Below, piece after piece: positions 37,601 to 51,540 of a stretch of DNA of 64,000 bases; the stretch's first letter is position 1; each line of letters begins with the position of its first letter. Below the pieces are notes generated by a model that saw nothing but the letters and a program-made list of their open reading frames with translations, did not search any database and was not told the DNA's origin. This stretch comes from Taudactylus pleione. Taxonomy: Eukaryota > Chordata > Amphibia > Anura > Myobatrachidae. Both the position numbers and the translations under genes were made by a program. The stretch covers positions 5,690,001 to 5,754,000 of the forward strand of contig JAUIMM010000202.1 in the NCBI GenBank assembly GCA_031769625.1. The letters are read 5' to 3'.

Positions 37601-40600
37601 CTCAGCAAAAGACTCCAAAGTTCCATCTTGACTGTAGACAACATGAGCAGTGGAGAAGAAGGCCAGCCATTAACCTCTTGGCATCAGGGTGGAAACCAAA
37701 CAGTGGTCAAAGAAAGATTCCTTCTAAATTGGTGTACTCTACCGTTGTATTACGAAACTTTATTACATTGTTTGGCATCATATTTACCTAATGTTATCTG
37801 CCGTAGCATTTTGTCCCTATATAAAATGTTGATGTATCACTGTTATGAATTGTTATTTGCTGCATTTTAACTTTATGTTTAACATTGTTATATATGTTAT
37901 ACACTTTTTACCTGTATGACATAGTATAATGTGCTTATATTGCCATCATGCATTGTCTATATTATTTGTACATTGCCGCAGTATTATGTTTTAAAATTAA
38001 ATTGTAATGTAATAGTTATATGTTGATGACTTAAGCAAAAGTGACTCTGTATATAGCATTGTTATGTATTATGTTAATACAATGTTATCTTTTACAAAAA
38101 TAGTGCTCAATAAATTTACGTATTGTGTTTATACATTGTTGTGTTGGAGTAAAGGGTCTTGATTCTCTGATTGGCTCAAAAATGGCTTAAATTTAAAATG
38201 GTGTTTCATAACTAGCTAAGCCTTAATTTTCACAGTTTGAGGCTTTCCAAAAAGGAGGAACAGTGCAAACACACCTGCTAAAGTTCCAGCGATGGCGACA
38301 AACCTCACGGAATGATCATTCTTTTGACAGGTAAGTGCTACTAATGGACGTCATCAAGCTGACACTTCCTGCCAAAATACTGTGTATGCTTTGATCATCC
38401 AGAACTTTCATCCTACTGATCCTGGAGCTCCATGGGGTCCAACATAGTGAACACTGTCATTCCTCTGCAAATGACTCAGGTCTCTATCTTCTCAGCAAAA
38501 GACCCCTAAATTTCATCTTGACTGTAGACAACATCAGCAGTGGAGAAGAAGGCCAGCCATTTACCTCTTGGCATCAGGATGGAGACCAGTGGTCAAAGAA
38601 AGATTCCTTCTAAATTGGTGTACTCTACCGCTGTATTACGACACTTTATTATATTGTTTGGCATCATATTTACCTAATGTTATCTGCCGTAGCATTTTGT
38701 CACTATATAAAATGTTGATGTATCACTGTTATGAATTGTTATCTGCTGCATTATAACTTTATGTTCAGCATTATTATATATGTTATACACTTTTTACCTG
38801 TATGACATAGTATAATGTGCTTATGTTACCATCATGCATTGTCTGTATTATTTGAACATTGCCGCAGTATTATGTTTTAAGATTAAATTGTAATGTAATA
38901 GTTATATGTTGTTGACTTAAGCACATTTGCCTCTGTATATAGCATTGTTATATATTATGTTAAAACAATGTTATCTTTTGCAAAAATAGTGTTCAATAAA
39001 TTAATGTCTTGTGTTTATACATTGTTGTGTAGGAGAAAAGGGTCTTGATTCCCTGATTGGCTCAAAAATGTCTTAAATTTAAAATGGTGTTTCATAACTA
39101 GCTAAGCTTTAATCTTTACAGTTTGAGGCTTTCCAAAAAGGAGAAACAGTGCAAACGCACCTGCTAAAGATCCAGCGAAGGCGGCAAACCTCACAGAATG
39201 ATCCTTCTTCTGACAGGTAAGTGCTACTAATAGAAGTCATCAAGCAGACACTTCCTGCCAAAATACTGTGTATGCTTTGTTCATCCAAAACTTTCATCCT
39301 ACTGATCCTGGAGCTCCATGGGGTCCCAAGTAGTGAACACTGTCATTCCTCTGCAAATGACTCATGTCTCTATCTTCTCAGCAAAAGACTCCTAAGTTCC
39401 ATCTTGACTGTAGACAACATCAGCAGTGGAGAAGAAGGCCAGCCATTTACCTCTTGGCATCAGAGTGGAGACCAAACAGTGTTCAAAGAAAGATTCCTTC
39501 TAAATTGGTGCTCTCTACTGCTGTATTACGACACTTTATTATATTGTTTGGCATCATATTTACCTAATGTTATCTGCCGTAGCATTTTGGTCCTATATAA
39601 AATGTTGATGTATCACTGTTATGAATTGTTATCTGCTGCATTTTAACTTTATGTTTAGCATTATTATATATGTTATACACTTTTTACCTGTATGACATAG
39701 TATAATGTGCTTATATTACCATCATGCATCATCTATATTATTTGTACATTGCCGCAGTATTATGTTTTAAGATTAAATTGTAATGTAATAGTTATATGTT
39801 GTTGACTTAAGCATATTTGCCTCTGTATAAAGCTTTGTTATGTATTATGTTAATACAATGTTATCGTTTGCAAAAAAGTGTTCAATAAATTAATGTATTG
39901 TGTTTATACAATGTTGTGTTGGAGAAAAGGGTCTTGATTCCCTGATTGGCTCAAAAATGGTTTAAATTTAAAATGGTGTTTCATAACTAGCTAAGCCTTA
40001 ATCTTTACAGTTTGAGGCTTTCCAAAAAGGAGAAACAGTGCAAACGCACCTGCTAAAGATCCAGCGATGGCGGCAAACCTCACAGAATGATCCTTCTTCT
40101 GACAGGTAAGTGCTACTAATGGACGTCATCAAGCAGAAACTTCCTGACAAAATACTGTGTATTCTTTGATCATCCAGAACTTTCATCTTACTGATCCTGG
40201 AGCTCCATGGGGTCCCACGTAGTGAACACTGTCATTCCTCTGCAAATGTCTCATGTCTCTATCTTCTCAGCAAAAGACTCCAAAGTTCCATCTTGACTGT
40301 AGACAACATGAGCAGTGGAGAAGAAGGCCAGCCATTAACCTCTTGGCATCAGGGTGGAAACCAAACAGTGGTCAAAGAAAGATTCCTTCTAAATTGGTGT
40401 ACTCTACCGTTGTATTACGAAACTTTATTACATTGTTTGGCATCATATTTACCTAATGTTATCTGCCGTAGCATTTTGTCCCTATATAAAATGTTGATGT
40501 ATCACTGTTATGAATTGTTATTTGCTGCATTTTAACTTTATGTTTAACATTGTTATATATGTTATACACTTTTTACCTGTATGACATAGTATAATGTGCT

Positions 40601-43600
40601 TATATTGCCATCATGCATTGTCTATATTATTTGTACATTGCCGCAGTATTATGTTTTAAAATTAAATTGTAATGTAATAGTTATATGTTGATGACTTAAG
40701 CAAAAGTGACTCTGTATATAGCATTGTTATGTATTATGTTAATACAATGTTATCTTTTACAAAAATAGTGCTCAATAAATTTACGTATTGTGTTTATACA
40801 TTGTTGTGTTGGAGTAAAGGGTCTTGATTCTCTGATTGGCTCAAAAATGGCTTAAATTTAAAATGGTGTTTCATAACTAGCTAAGCCTTAATTTTCACAG
40901 TTTGAGGCTTTCCAAAAAGGAGGAACAGTGCAAACACACCTGCTAAAGTTCCAGCGATGGCGACAAACCTCACGGAATGATCATTCTTTTGACAGGTAAG
41001 TGCTACTAATGGACGTCATCAAGCTGACACTTCCTGCCAAAATACTGTGTATGCTTTGATCATCCAGAACTTTCATCCTACTGATCCTGGAGCTCCATGG
41101 GGTCCAACATAGTGAACACTGTCATTCCTCTGCAAATGACTCAGGTCTCTATCTTCTCAGCAAAAGACCCCTAAATTTCATCTTGACTGTAGACAACATC
41201 AGCAGTGGAGAAGAAGGCCAGCCATTTACCTCTTGGCATCAGGATGGAGACCAGTGGTCAAAGAAAGATTCCTTCTAAATTGGTGTACTCTACCGCTGTA
41301 TTACGACACTTTATTATATTGTTTGGCATCATATTTACCTAATGTTATCTGCCGTAGCATTTTGTCACTATATAAAATGTTGATGTATCACTGTTATGAA
41401 TTGTTATCTGCTGCATTATAACTTTATGTTCAGCATTATTATATATGTTATACACTTTTTACCTGTATGACATAGTATAATGTGCTTATGTTACCATCAT
41501 GCATTGTCTGTATTATTTGAACATTGCCGCAGTATTATGTTTTAAGATTAAATTGTAATGTAATAGTTATATGTTGTTGACTTAAGCACATTTGCCTCTG
41601 TATATAGCATTGTTATATATTATGTTAAAACAATGTTATCTTTTGCAAAAATAGTGTTCAATAAATTAATGTCTTGTGTTTATACATTGTTGTGTAGGAG
41701 AAAAGGGTCTTGATTCCCTGATTGGCTCAAAAATGGCTTAAATTTAAAATGGTGTTTCATAACTAGCTAAGCTTTAATCTTTACAGTTTGAGGCTTTCCA
41801 AAAAGGAGAAACAGTGCAAACGCACCTGCTAAAGATCCAGCGAAGGCGGCAAACCTCACAGAATGATCCTTCTTCTGACAGGTAAGTGCTACTAATAGAA
41901 GTCATCAAGCAGACACTTCCTGCCAAAATACTGTGTATGCTTTGTTCATCCAAAACTTTCATCCTACTGATCCTGGAGCTCCATGGGGTCCCAAGTAGTG
42001 AACACTGTCATTCCTCTGCAAATGACTCATGTCTCTATCTTCTCAGCAAAAGACTCCTAAGTTCCATCTTGACTGTAGACAACATCAGCAGTGGAGAAGA
42101 AGGCCAGCCATTTACCTCTTGGCATCAGAGTGGAGACCAAACAGTGTTCAAAGAAAGATTCCTTCTAAATTGGTGCTCTCTACTGCTGTATTACGACACT
42201 TTATTATATTGTTTGGCATCATATTTACCTAATGTTATCTGCCGTAGCATTTTGGTCCTATATAAAATGTTGATGTATCACTGTTATGAATTGTTATCTG
42301 CTGCATTTTAACTTTATGTTTAGCATTATTATATATGTTATACACTTTTTACCTGTATGACATAGTATAATGTGCTTATATTACCATCATGCATCATCTA
42401 TATTATTTGTACATTGCCGCAGTATTATGTTTTAAGATTAAATTGTAATGTAATAGTTATATGTTGTTGACTTAAGCATATTTGCCTCTGTATAAAGCTT
42501 TGTTATGTATTATGTTAATACAATGTTATCGTTTGCAAAAAAGTGTTCAATAAATTAATGTATTGTGTTTATACAATGTTGTGTTGGAGAAAAGGGTCTT
42601 GATTCCCTGATTGGCTCAAAAATGGTTTAAATTTAAAATGGTGTTTCATAACTAGCTAAGCCTTAATCTTTACAGTTTGAGGCTTTCCAAAAAGGAGAAA
42701 CAGTGCAAACGCACCTGCTAAAGATCCAGCGATGGCGGCAAACCTCACAGAATGATCCTTCTTCTGACAGGTAAGTGCTACTAATGGACGTCATCTAGCA
42801 AACACTTCCTGCCAAAATACTGTGTATGCTTTGATCATCCAGAACTTTCATCCTACTGATCCTGGAGCTCCATGGGGTCCCACGTAGTGAACACTGTCAT
42901 TCCTCTGCAAATGACTCATGTTTCTATCTTCTCAGCAAAAGACTCCTAAGTTCCATCTTGACTGTAGACAACATCAGCAGTGGAGAGGAAGGCCAGCCAT
43001 TTACCTCTTGGCATCAGGGTGGAGACCAAACAATGGTCAAGGAAAGATTCCTTCTGAATTGGTGTACTCTACCGCTGTATTACGACACTTTATTATACTG
43101 TTTGGCATCATATTTACCTAATGTTATCTGCCGTAGCATTTTCTCCCTATATAAAATGTTGATGTATCACTGTTATGAATTGTTATTTGCTGCATTTTAA
43201 CTTTATGTTTAACATTGTTATATATGTTATACACTTTTTACCTGTATGACATAGTATAATGTGCTTATATTGCCATCATGCATTGTCTATATTATTTGTA
43301 CATTGCCGCAGTATTATGTTTTAAAATTAAATTGTAATGTAATAGTTATATGTTGATGACTTAAGCAAAAGTGACTCTGTATATAGCATTGTTATGTATT
43401 ATGTTAATACAATGTTATCTTTTACAAAAATAGTGCTCAATAAATTTACGTATTGTGTTTATACATTGTTGTGTTGGAGTAAAGGGTCTTGATTCTCTGA
43501 TTGGCTCAAAAATGGCTTAAATTTAAAATGGTGTTTCATAACTAGCTAAGCCTTAATTTTCACAGTTTGAGGCTTTCCAAAAAGGAGGAACAGTGCAAAC

Positions 43601-45329
43601 ACACCTGCTAAAGTTCCAGCGATGGCAACAAACCTCACGGAATGATCATTCTTTTGACAGGTAAGTGCTACTAATGGACGTCATCAAGCTGACACTTCCT
43701 GCCAAAATACTGTGTATGCTTTGATCATCCAGAACTTTCATCCTACTGATCCTGGAGCTCCATGGGGTCCAACATAGTGAACACTGTAATTCCTCTGCAA
43801 ATGACTCAGGTCTCTATCTTCTCAGCAAAAGACCCCTAAATTTCATCTTGACTGTAGACAACATCAGCAGTGGAGAAGAAGGCCAGCCATTTACCTCTAG
43901 GCATCAGGATGGAGACCAGTGGTCAAAGAAAGATTCCTTCTAAATTGGTGTACTCTACCGCTGTATTACGACACTTTATTATATTGTTTGGCATCATATT
44001 TACCTAATGTTATCTGCCGTAGCATTTTGTCACTATATAAAATGTTGATGTATCACTGTTATGAATTGTTATCTGCTGCATTATAACTTTATGTTCAGCA
44101 TTATTATATATGTTATACACTTTTTACCTGTATGACATAGTATAATGTGCTTATGTTACCATCATGCATTGTCTGTATTATTTGAACATTGCCGCAGTAT
44201 TATGTTTTAAGATTAAATTGTAATGTAATAGTTGTATGTTGTTGACTTAAGCACATTTGCCTCTGTATATAGCATTGTTATATATTATGTTAAAACAATG
44301 TTATCTTTTGCAAAAATAGTGTTCAATAAATTAATGTATTGTGTTTATACATTGTTGTGTAGGAGAAAAGGGTCTTGATTCCCTGATTGGCTCAAAAATG
44401 GCTTAAATTTAAAATGGTGTTTCATAACTAGCTAAGCTTTAATCTTTACAGTTTGAGGCTTTCCAAAAAGGAGAAACAGTGCAAACGCACCTGCTAAAGA
44501 TCCAGCGAAGGCGGCAAACCTCACAGAATGATCCTTCTTCTGACAGGTAAGTGCTACTAATAGAAGTCATCAAGCAGACACTTCCTGCCAAAATACTGTG
44601 TATGCTTTGTTCATCCAAAACTTTCATCCTACTGATCCTGGAGCTCCATGGGGTCCCAAGTAGTGAACACTGTCATTCCTCTGCAAATGACTCATGTCTC
44701 TATCTTCTCAGCAAAAGACTCCTAAGTTCCATCTTGACTGTAGACAACATCAGCAGTGGAGAAGAAGGCCAGCCATTTACCTCTTGGCATCAGAGTGGAG
44801 ACCAAACAGTGGTCAAAGAAAGATTCCTTCTAAATTGGTGCTCTCTACTGCTGTATTACGACACTTTATTATATTGTTTGGCATCATATTTACCTAATGT
44901 TATCTGCCGTAGCATTTTGGCCCTATATAAAATGTTGATGTATCACTGTTATGAATTGTTATCTGCTGCATTTTAACTTTATGTTTAGCATTATTATATA
45001 TGTTATACACTTTTTACCTGTATGACATAGTATAATGTGCTTATATTACCATCATGCATCATCTATATTATTTGTACATTGCCGCAGTATTATGTTTTAA
45101 GATTAAATTGTAATGTAATAGTTATATGTTGTTGACTTAAGCATATTTGCCTCTGTATAAAGCTTTGTTATGTATTATGTTAATACAATGTTATCGTTTG
45201 CAAAAAAGTGTTCAATAAATTAATGTATTGTGTTTATACAATGTTGTGTTGGAGAAAAGGGTCTTGATTCCCTGATTGGCTCAAAAATGGTTTAAATTTA
45301 AAATGGTGTTTCATAACTAGCTAAGCCTT
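34669..45329 (+). repeat. 2,666-bp trimeric higher-order repeat A-B-C, four units
   Basis: Copies start at 34669, 35559, 36445 / 37335, 38225, 39111 / 40000, 40890, 41776 / 42665, 43555, 44441. A and B are as in copies 35-36. C has GCGAAGGCGG, AATAGAAGTC, TTGTTCATCCAAAAC, CAGAGTGG and GCTCTCTACTG. In type C the intron is nearly open in the terminal-exon frame, which accounts for a 141-codon unspliced frame there. The fourth A position (42665) is a chimera: 5' part like copy 37 and 3' part type A, switching between about 43,145 and 43,185. Confidence 0.9.
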
Positions 45330-48300
45330 AATCTTTACAGTTTGAGGATTTCCAAAAAGGAGAAACAGTGCAAACGCACCTGCTAAAGATCCAGCGATGG
45401 CGGCAATCCTCACAGAATGATCCTTCTTCTGACAGGTAAGTGCTACTAATGGACGTCATCTAGCATACACTTCCTGCCAAAATACTGTGTATGCTTTGAT
45501 CATCCAGAACTTTCATCCTACTGATCCTGGAGCTCCATGGGGTCCCACGTAGTGAACACTGTCATTCCTCTGCAAATGACTCATGTTTCTATCTTCTCAG
45601 CAAAGGACTCCTAAGTTCCATCTTGACTGTAGACAACATCAGCAGTGGAGAAGAAGGCCAGCCATTTACCTCTTGGCATCAGGGTGGAGACCAATCAGTG
45701 GTCAAAGAAAGATTCCTTCTATATTGGTGTACTCTACCGATGTATTACTACACTTTATTATATTGTTTGGCATCATATTTACCTAATGTTATCTGCCGTA
45801 GCGTTTTGTCCCTATACAAAATGTTGATGTATCACTGTTATGAATTGTTATCTGCTGCATTTTAACTTTATGTTTAACATTGTTATATATGTTATACACT
45901 TTTTACCTGTATGACATAGTATAATGTGCTTATATTACCATCATGCATTGTCTATATTATTTGTACATTGCCGCAGTATTATGTTTTAAGATTAAATTGT
46001 AATATAATAGTTATATGTTGTTGACTTAAGCACATTAGCCTCTGTATATAGCATTGTTATGTATTATGTTAATACAATGTTATCTTTTGCAAAAATAGAG
46101 TTCAATAAATTAATGTATTGTGTTTATACATTGTTGTGTTGGAGAAAATAGTCTTGTTTCCCTGATTGGCTCAAAAATGTTCTAAATTTAAAATGGTGTT
46201 TCATAACTAGCTAAGCCTTAATCTTTAGTTTGAGGCTTTCCAAAAAGGAGAAACAGTGCAAAGGCACCTGCTAAAGATCCAGCGATGGCGGCAAACCTCA
46301 CAGAATGATCCTTCTTCTGACAGGTAAGTGCTAATAATGGACGTCATCTAGCAGACACTTCCTGCCAAAATATTGTGTATGCTTTGATCATCCAGAACTT
46401 TCATCCTACTGATCCTGGAGCTCCATGGGGTCCCACGTAGTGAACACTGTCATTCCTCTGCAAATGACTCATGTTTCTATCTTCTCAGCAAAAGACTCCT
46501 AAGTTCCATCTTGACTGTAGACAACATCAGCAGTGGAGAAGAAGGCCAGCCATTTACCTCTTGGCATCAGGGTGGAGACCAAACAGTGGTCAAAGAAAGA
46601 TTGCTTCTAAATTGGTGTACTCTACCGCTGTATTACGACACTTTATTATATTGTTTGGCATCATATTTACCTAATGTCATCTGCCGTAGCATTTTGTCCC
46701 TATATAAAATGTTGATGTATCACTGTTATGAATTGTTATCTGCTGCATTTTAACTTTATGTTTAACATTGTTATATATGTTATACACTTTTTACCTGTAT
46801 GACATAGTATAATGTGCTTATATTACCATCATGCATTATCTATATTATTTGTACATTGCCGCAGTATTATGTTTTAAGATTAAATTGTAATGTAATAGTT
46901 ATATGTTGTTGACAAGCATAATTGCCTCTGTATAAAGCATTGTTATGTATTATGTTAATACAATGTTATCGTTTGCAAAAAAGTGTTCAATAAATTAATA
47001 TATTGTGTTTATACATTGTTGTGTTGGAGAAAAGGGTCTTGATACCCTGATTGGCTCAAAAATGTTTTAAATTTAAAATGGTGTTTCATAACTAGCTAAG
47101 CCTTAATCTTTACAGTTTGAGGCTTTCCAAAAAGGAGAAACAGTGCAAAGGCACCTGCTAAAGATCCAGCGATGGCGGCAAACCTCACAGAATGATCCTT
47201 CTTCTGACAGGTAAGTGCTACTAATGGACGTCATCTAGCAGACACTTCCTGCCAAAATACTGTGTATGCTTTGATCATCCAGAACTTTCATCCTACTGAT
47301 CCTGGAGCTCCATGGGGTCCCACGTAGTGAACACTGTCATTCCTCTGCAAATGACTCATGTTTCTATCTTCTCAGCAAAAGACTCCTAAGTTCCATCTTG
47401 ACTGTAGACAACATCAGCAGTGGAGAAGCAGGCCAGCAATTTAGCTCTTGGCATCAGGGTGGAGACCAAACAGTGGTCAAAGTAAGATTCCTTCTAAATT
47501 GGTGTACTCTACCGCTGTATTACGACACTTTATTATATTGTTTGGCATCATATTTACCTAATGTTATCTGCCGTAGCATTTTGTCCCTATATAAAATGTT
47601 GATGTATCACTGTTATGAATTGTTATCTGCTGCATTTTAACTTTATGTTTAACATTGTTATATATGTTATACACTTTTTACCTGTATGACATAGTATAAT
47701 GTGCTTATATTACCATCATGCATTGTCTATATTATTTGTACATTGCTGCAGTATTATGTTTTAAGATTACATTTTAATATAATAGTTATATGTTGTTGAC
47801 TTAAGCATATTTGCCTCTGTATAAAGCATTGTTATGTATTATGTTAATACAGTGTTATCGTTTGGAAAAAAAGTGTTCAATAGATTAATGTATTGTGTTT
47901 ATACATTCTTGTGTTGGAGAAAAGGGTCTTGATTCCCTGATTGGCTCAAAAATAGCTTAAATTTAAAAGGGTGTTTCATAACTAGCTAAGCCTTAATCTT
48001 TACAGTTTGAGGCTTTCCAAAAAGGAGAAACAGTGCAAAGGCACCTGCTAAAGATCCAGCGATGGCGGCAAACCTCACAGAATGATCCTTCTTCTGACAG
48101 GTAAGTGCTAATAATGGACGTCATCTAGCAGACACTTCCTGCCAAAATATTGTGTATGCTTTGATCATCCAGAACTTTCATCCTGCTGATCCTGGAGCTC
48201 CATGGGGTCCCACGTAGTGAACACTGTCATTCCTCTGCAATTGACTCATGTTTCTATCTTCTCAGCAAAAGACTCCTAAGTTCCATCTTGACTGTAGACA

Positions 48301-48884
48301 ACATCAGCAGTGGAGAAGAAGGCCAGCCATTTACCTCTTGGCATCAGGGTGGAGACCAAACAGTGGTCAAAGAAAGATTCCTTCTAAATTGGTGTACTCT
48401 ACCGCTGTATTACGACACTTTATTATATTGTTTGGCATCATATTTACCTAATGTCATCTGCCGTAGCATTTTGTCCCTATATAAAATGTTGATGTATCAC
48501 TGTTATGAATTGTTATCTGCTGCATTTTAACTTTATGTTTAACATTGTTATATATGTTATACACTTTTTACCTGTATGACATAGTATAATGTGCTTATAT
48601 TACCATCATGCATTGTCTATATTATTTGTACATTGCCGCAGTATTATGTTTTAAGATTAAATTGTAATGTAATAGTTATATGTTGTTGACTTAAGCACAT
48701 TTGTCTCTGTATATAGCATTGTTATGTATTATGTTAATACAATGTTATCTTTTGCAAAAATAGTGTTTAATAAATTAATGTATTGTGTTTATACATTGTT
48801 GTGTTGGAGAAAAGGGTCTTGATTCCCTGATTGACTCAAAAATGGCTTAAATTTAAAATGGTGTTTCATAACTAGCTAAGCCTT

Positions 48885-49774
48885 AATCTTTACAGTTTGA
48901 GGCTTTCCAAAAAGGAGAAACAGTGCAAACGCACCTGCTAAAGATCCAGCGATGGCGGCAAACCTCAAGGAATGATCCTTCTTCTGACAGGTAAGTGCTA
49001 CTAATGGAAGTAGTCAAGCAGACTCTTCCTGCCAAAATACTGTGTATGCTTTGATCATCCAGAACTTTCATCCTACTGATCCTGGAGCTCCATGGGGTCC
49101 CACATTGTGAACACTGTCATTCCTCTGCAAATGACTCAGGTCTCTATCTTCTCAAAAAAAGACTCCTAAGTTCCATCTTGACTGTAGACAACATCAGCAT
49201 TGGAGAAAAAGGCCAGCCATTTACCTCTTGGCATCAGGGTGGAGACCAAACAGTGGTCAAAGAATGATTCCTTCTAAATTGGTGTACTCTACCGCTGTAT
49301 TATGACACTTTATTATATTGTTTGGCATCATATTTACCTAATGTTATCTGCCGTAGCATTTTGTCCCTATATAAAATGTTAATTGTATCACTGTTATGAA
49401 TTGTTATCTGCTGAATTTTAACTTTATGTTTAACATTGTTATATATGTTCTTCACTTTTTACCTGTATGACATATTATAATGTGCTTATATTACCACCAT
49501 GCATTGTCTATATTATTTGTACATTGCCGCAGTATTATGTTTTAATATTAAATTGTAATGTAATAGTTATATGTTGTTGACTTATGCATATTTGCCTCTG
49601 TATATAGCATTGTTATGTATTATGTTATACAATGTTATCGTTTGCAAAAATAGTGTTCAATTAATTAATGTATTGTGTTTATACATTGTTGTGTTGGAGA
49701 AAAGGGTCTTGATTCCATGATTGGCTCAAAAATGGATTAAATTTAAAATGGTGTTTCATAACTAGCTAAGCCTT
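48885..49774 (+). pseudogene. Degenerate monomer class (copy 56; also 56875, 59533, 62190)
   Basis: The most damaged version of the gene-like unit. The intron acceptor AG is AA (49154-49155), the spliced frame has a TGA stop at 49265-49267 (GAATGATTC), GTTAATTGTATC replaces GTTGATGTATC, and AATAAA is AATTAA (49659-49664). The copies of this class share these lesions, so they were inherited together and then multiplied by the 2,658-bp trimer. Confidence 0.7.
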
Positions 49775-50656
49775 AATCTTTACAGTTTGAGGCTTTCCAA
49801 AAAGGAGCAAACGCACCTGCTAAAGATCCAGCGATGGCGGCAAACCTCACAGAATGATCCTTCTTCTGACAGGTAAGTGCTACTAATGGACGTCATCAAG
49901 CAGACACTTCCTGACAAAATAATGTGTATTCTTTGATCATCCAGAACTTTCATCTTACTGATCCTGGAGCTCCATGGGGTCCCACGTAGTGAACACTGTC
50001 ATTCCTCTGCAAATGTCTCATGTCTCTATCTTCTCAGCAAAAGACTCCAAAGTTCCATCTTGACTGTAGACAACATGAGCAGTGGAGAAGAAGGCCAGCC
50101 ATTAACCTCTTGGCATCAGGGTGGAAACCAAACAGTGGTCAGAGTAAGATTCCTTCTAAATTGGTGTACTCTACCGTTGTATTACGAAACTTTATTACAT
50201 TGTTTGGCATCATATTTACCTAATGTTATCTGCCGTAGCATTTTGTCCCTATATAAAATGTTGATGTATCACTGTTATAAATTGTTATTTGCTGCATTTT
50301 AACTTTATGTTTTACATTGTTATATATATTATACACTTTTTACCTGTATGACATAGTATAATGTGCTTATATTGCCATCATGCATTGTCTATATTATTTG
50401 TACATTGCCGCAGTATTATGTTTTAAAATTAAATTGTAATGTAATAGTTATATGTTGATGACTTAAGCAAAAGTGACTCTGTATATAGCATTGTTATGTA
50501 TTATGTTAATACAATGTTATCTTTTACAAAAATAGTGCTCAATAAATTTACATATTGTGTTTATACATTGTTGTGTTGGAGTAAAGGGTCTTGATTCTCT
50601 GATTGGCTCAAAAATGGCTTAAATTTAAAATGGTGTTTCATAACTAGCTAAGCCTT
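49775..50656 (+). pseudogene. Type A monomer with 8-bp exon deletion (copy 57; also 57765, 60423, 63080)
   Basis: The internal exon reads AAAGGAGCAAACGC where other copies have AAAGGAGAAACAGTGCAAACGC. The 8-bp loss (junction near 49807) shifts the spliced frame and shortens the exon to 87 nt. Otherwise it is type A. Older type A copies (30227, 34669, 37335, 40000) lack the deletion. Confidence 0.7.
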
Positions 50657-51540
50657 AATTTTCACAGTTTGAGGCTTTCCAAAAAGGAGGAACAGTGCAA
50701 ACACACCTGCTAAAGTTCCAGCGATGGCGACAAACCTCACGGAATGATCATTCTTTTGACAGGTAAGTGCTACTAATGGACGTCATCAAGCTGACACTTC
50801 CTGCCAAAATACTGTGTATGCTTTGATCATCCAGAACTTTCATCCTACTGATCCTGGAGCTCCATGGGGTCCAACATAGTGAACACTGTCATTCCTCTGC
50901 AAATGACTCAGGTCTCTATCTTCTCAGCAAAAGACCCCTAAATTTCATCTTGACTGTAGACAACATCAGCAGTGGAGAAGAAGGCCAGCCATTTACCTCT
51001 TGGCATCAGGATGGAGACCAGTGGTCAAAGAAAGATTCCTTCTAAATTGGTGTACTCTACCGCTGTATTACGACACTTTATTATATTGTTTGGCATCATA
51101 TTTACCTAATGTTATCTGCCGTAGCATTTTGTCACTATATAAAATGTTGATGTATCACTGTTATGAATTGTTATCTGCTGCATTATAACTTTATGTTCAG
51201 CATTATTATATATGTTATACACTTTTTACCTGTATGACATAGTATAATGTGCTTATGTTACCATCATGCATTGTCTGTATTATTTGAACATTGCCGCAGT
51301 ATTATGTTTTAAGATTAAATTGTAATGTAATAGTTATATGTTGTTGACTTAAGCACATTTGCCTCTGTATATAGCATTGTTATATATTATGTTAATACAA
51401 TGTTATCTTTTGCAAAAATAGTGTTCAATAAATTAATGTATTGTGTTTATACATTGTTGTGTAGGAGAAAAGGGTCTTGATTCCCTGATTGGCTCAAAAA
51501 TGGCTTAAATTTAAAATGGTATCATAACTAGCTAAGCTTT

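Larger units (their letters stand above)
44740..51540 (+). repeat. ~7,990-bp nine-monomer duplication, first unit (shared part)
   Basis: Runs from the middle of copy 51 through copies 52-58 (starts 45330, 46220, 47105, 47995, 48885, 49775, 50657). Markers that recur 7,988-7,990 bp later include GAGGATTTCC and TATACAAAA (copy 52), CTAATAATGG (53 and 55), ATTACATTTTAAT and TTTAAAAGGG (54), the degenerate copy 56 and the 8-bp exon deletion in copy 57. Copy 53 has a two-base deletion at its acceptor that still leaves TTTAG. Confidence 0.85.
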
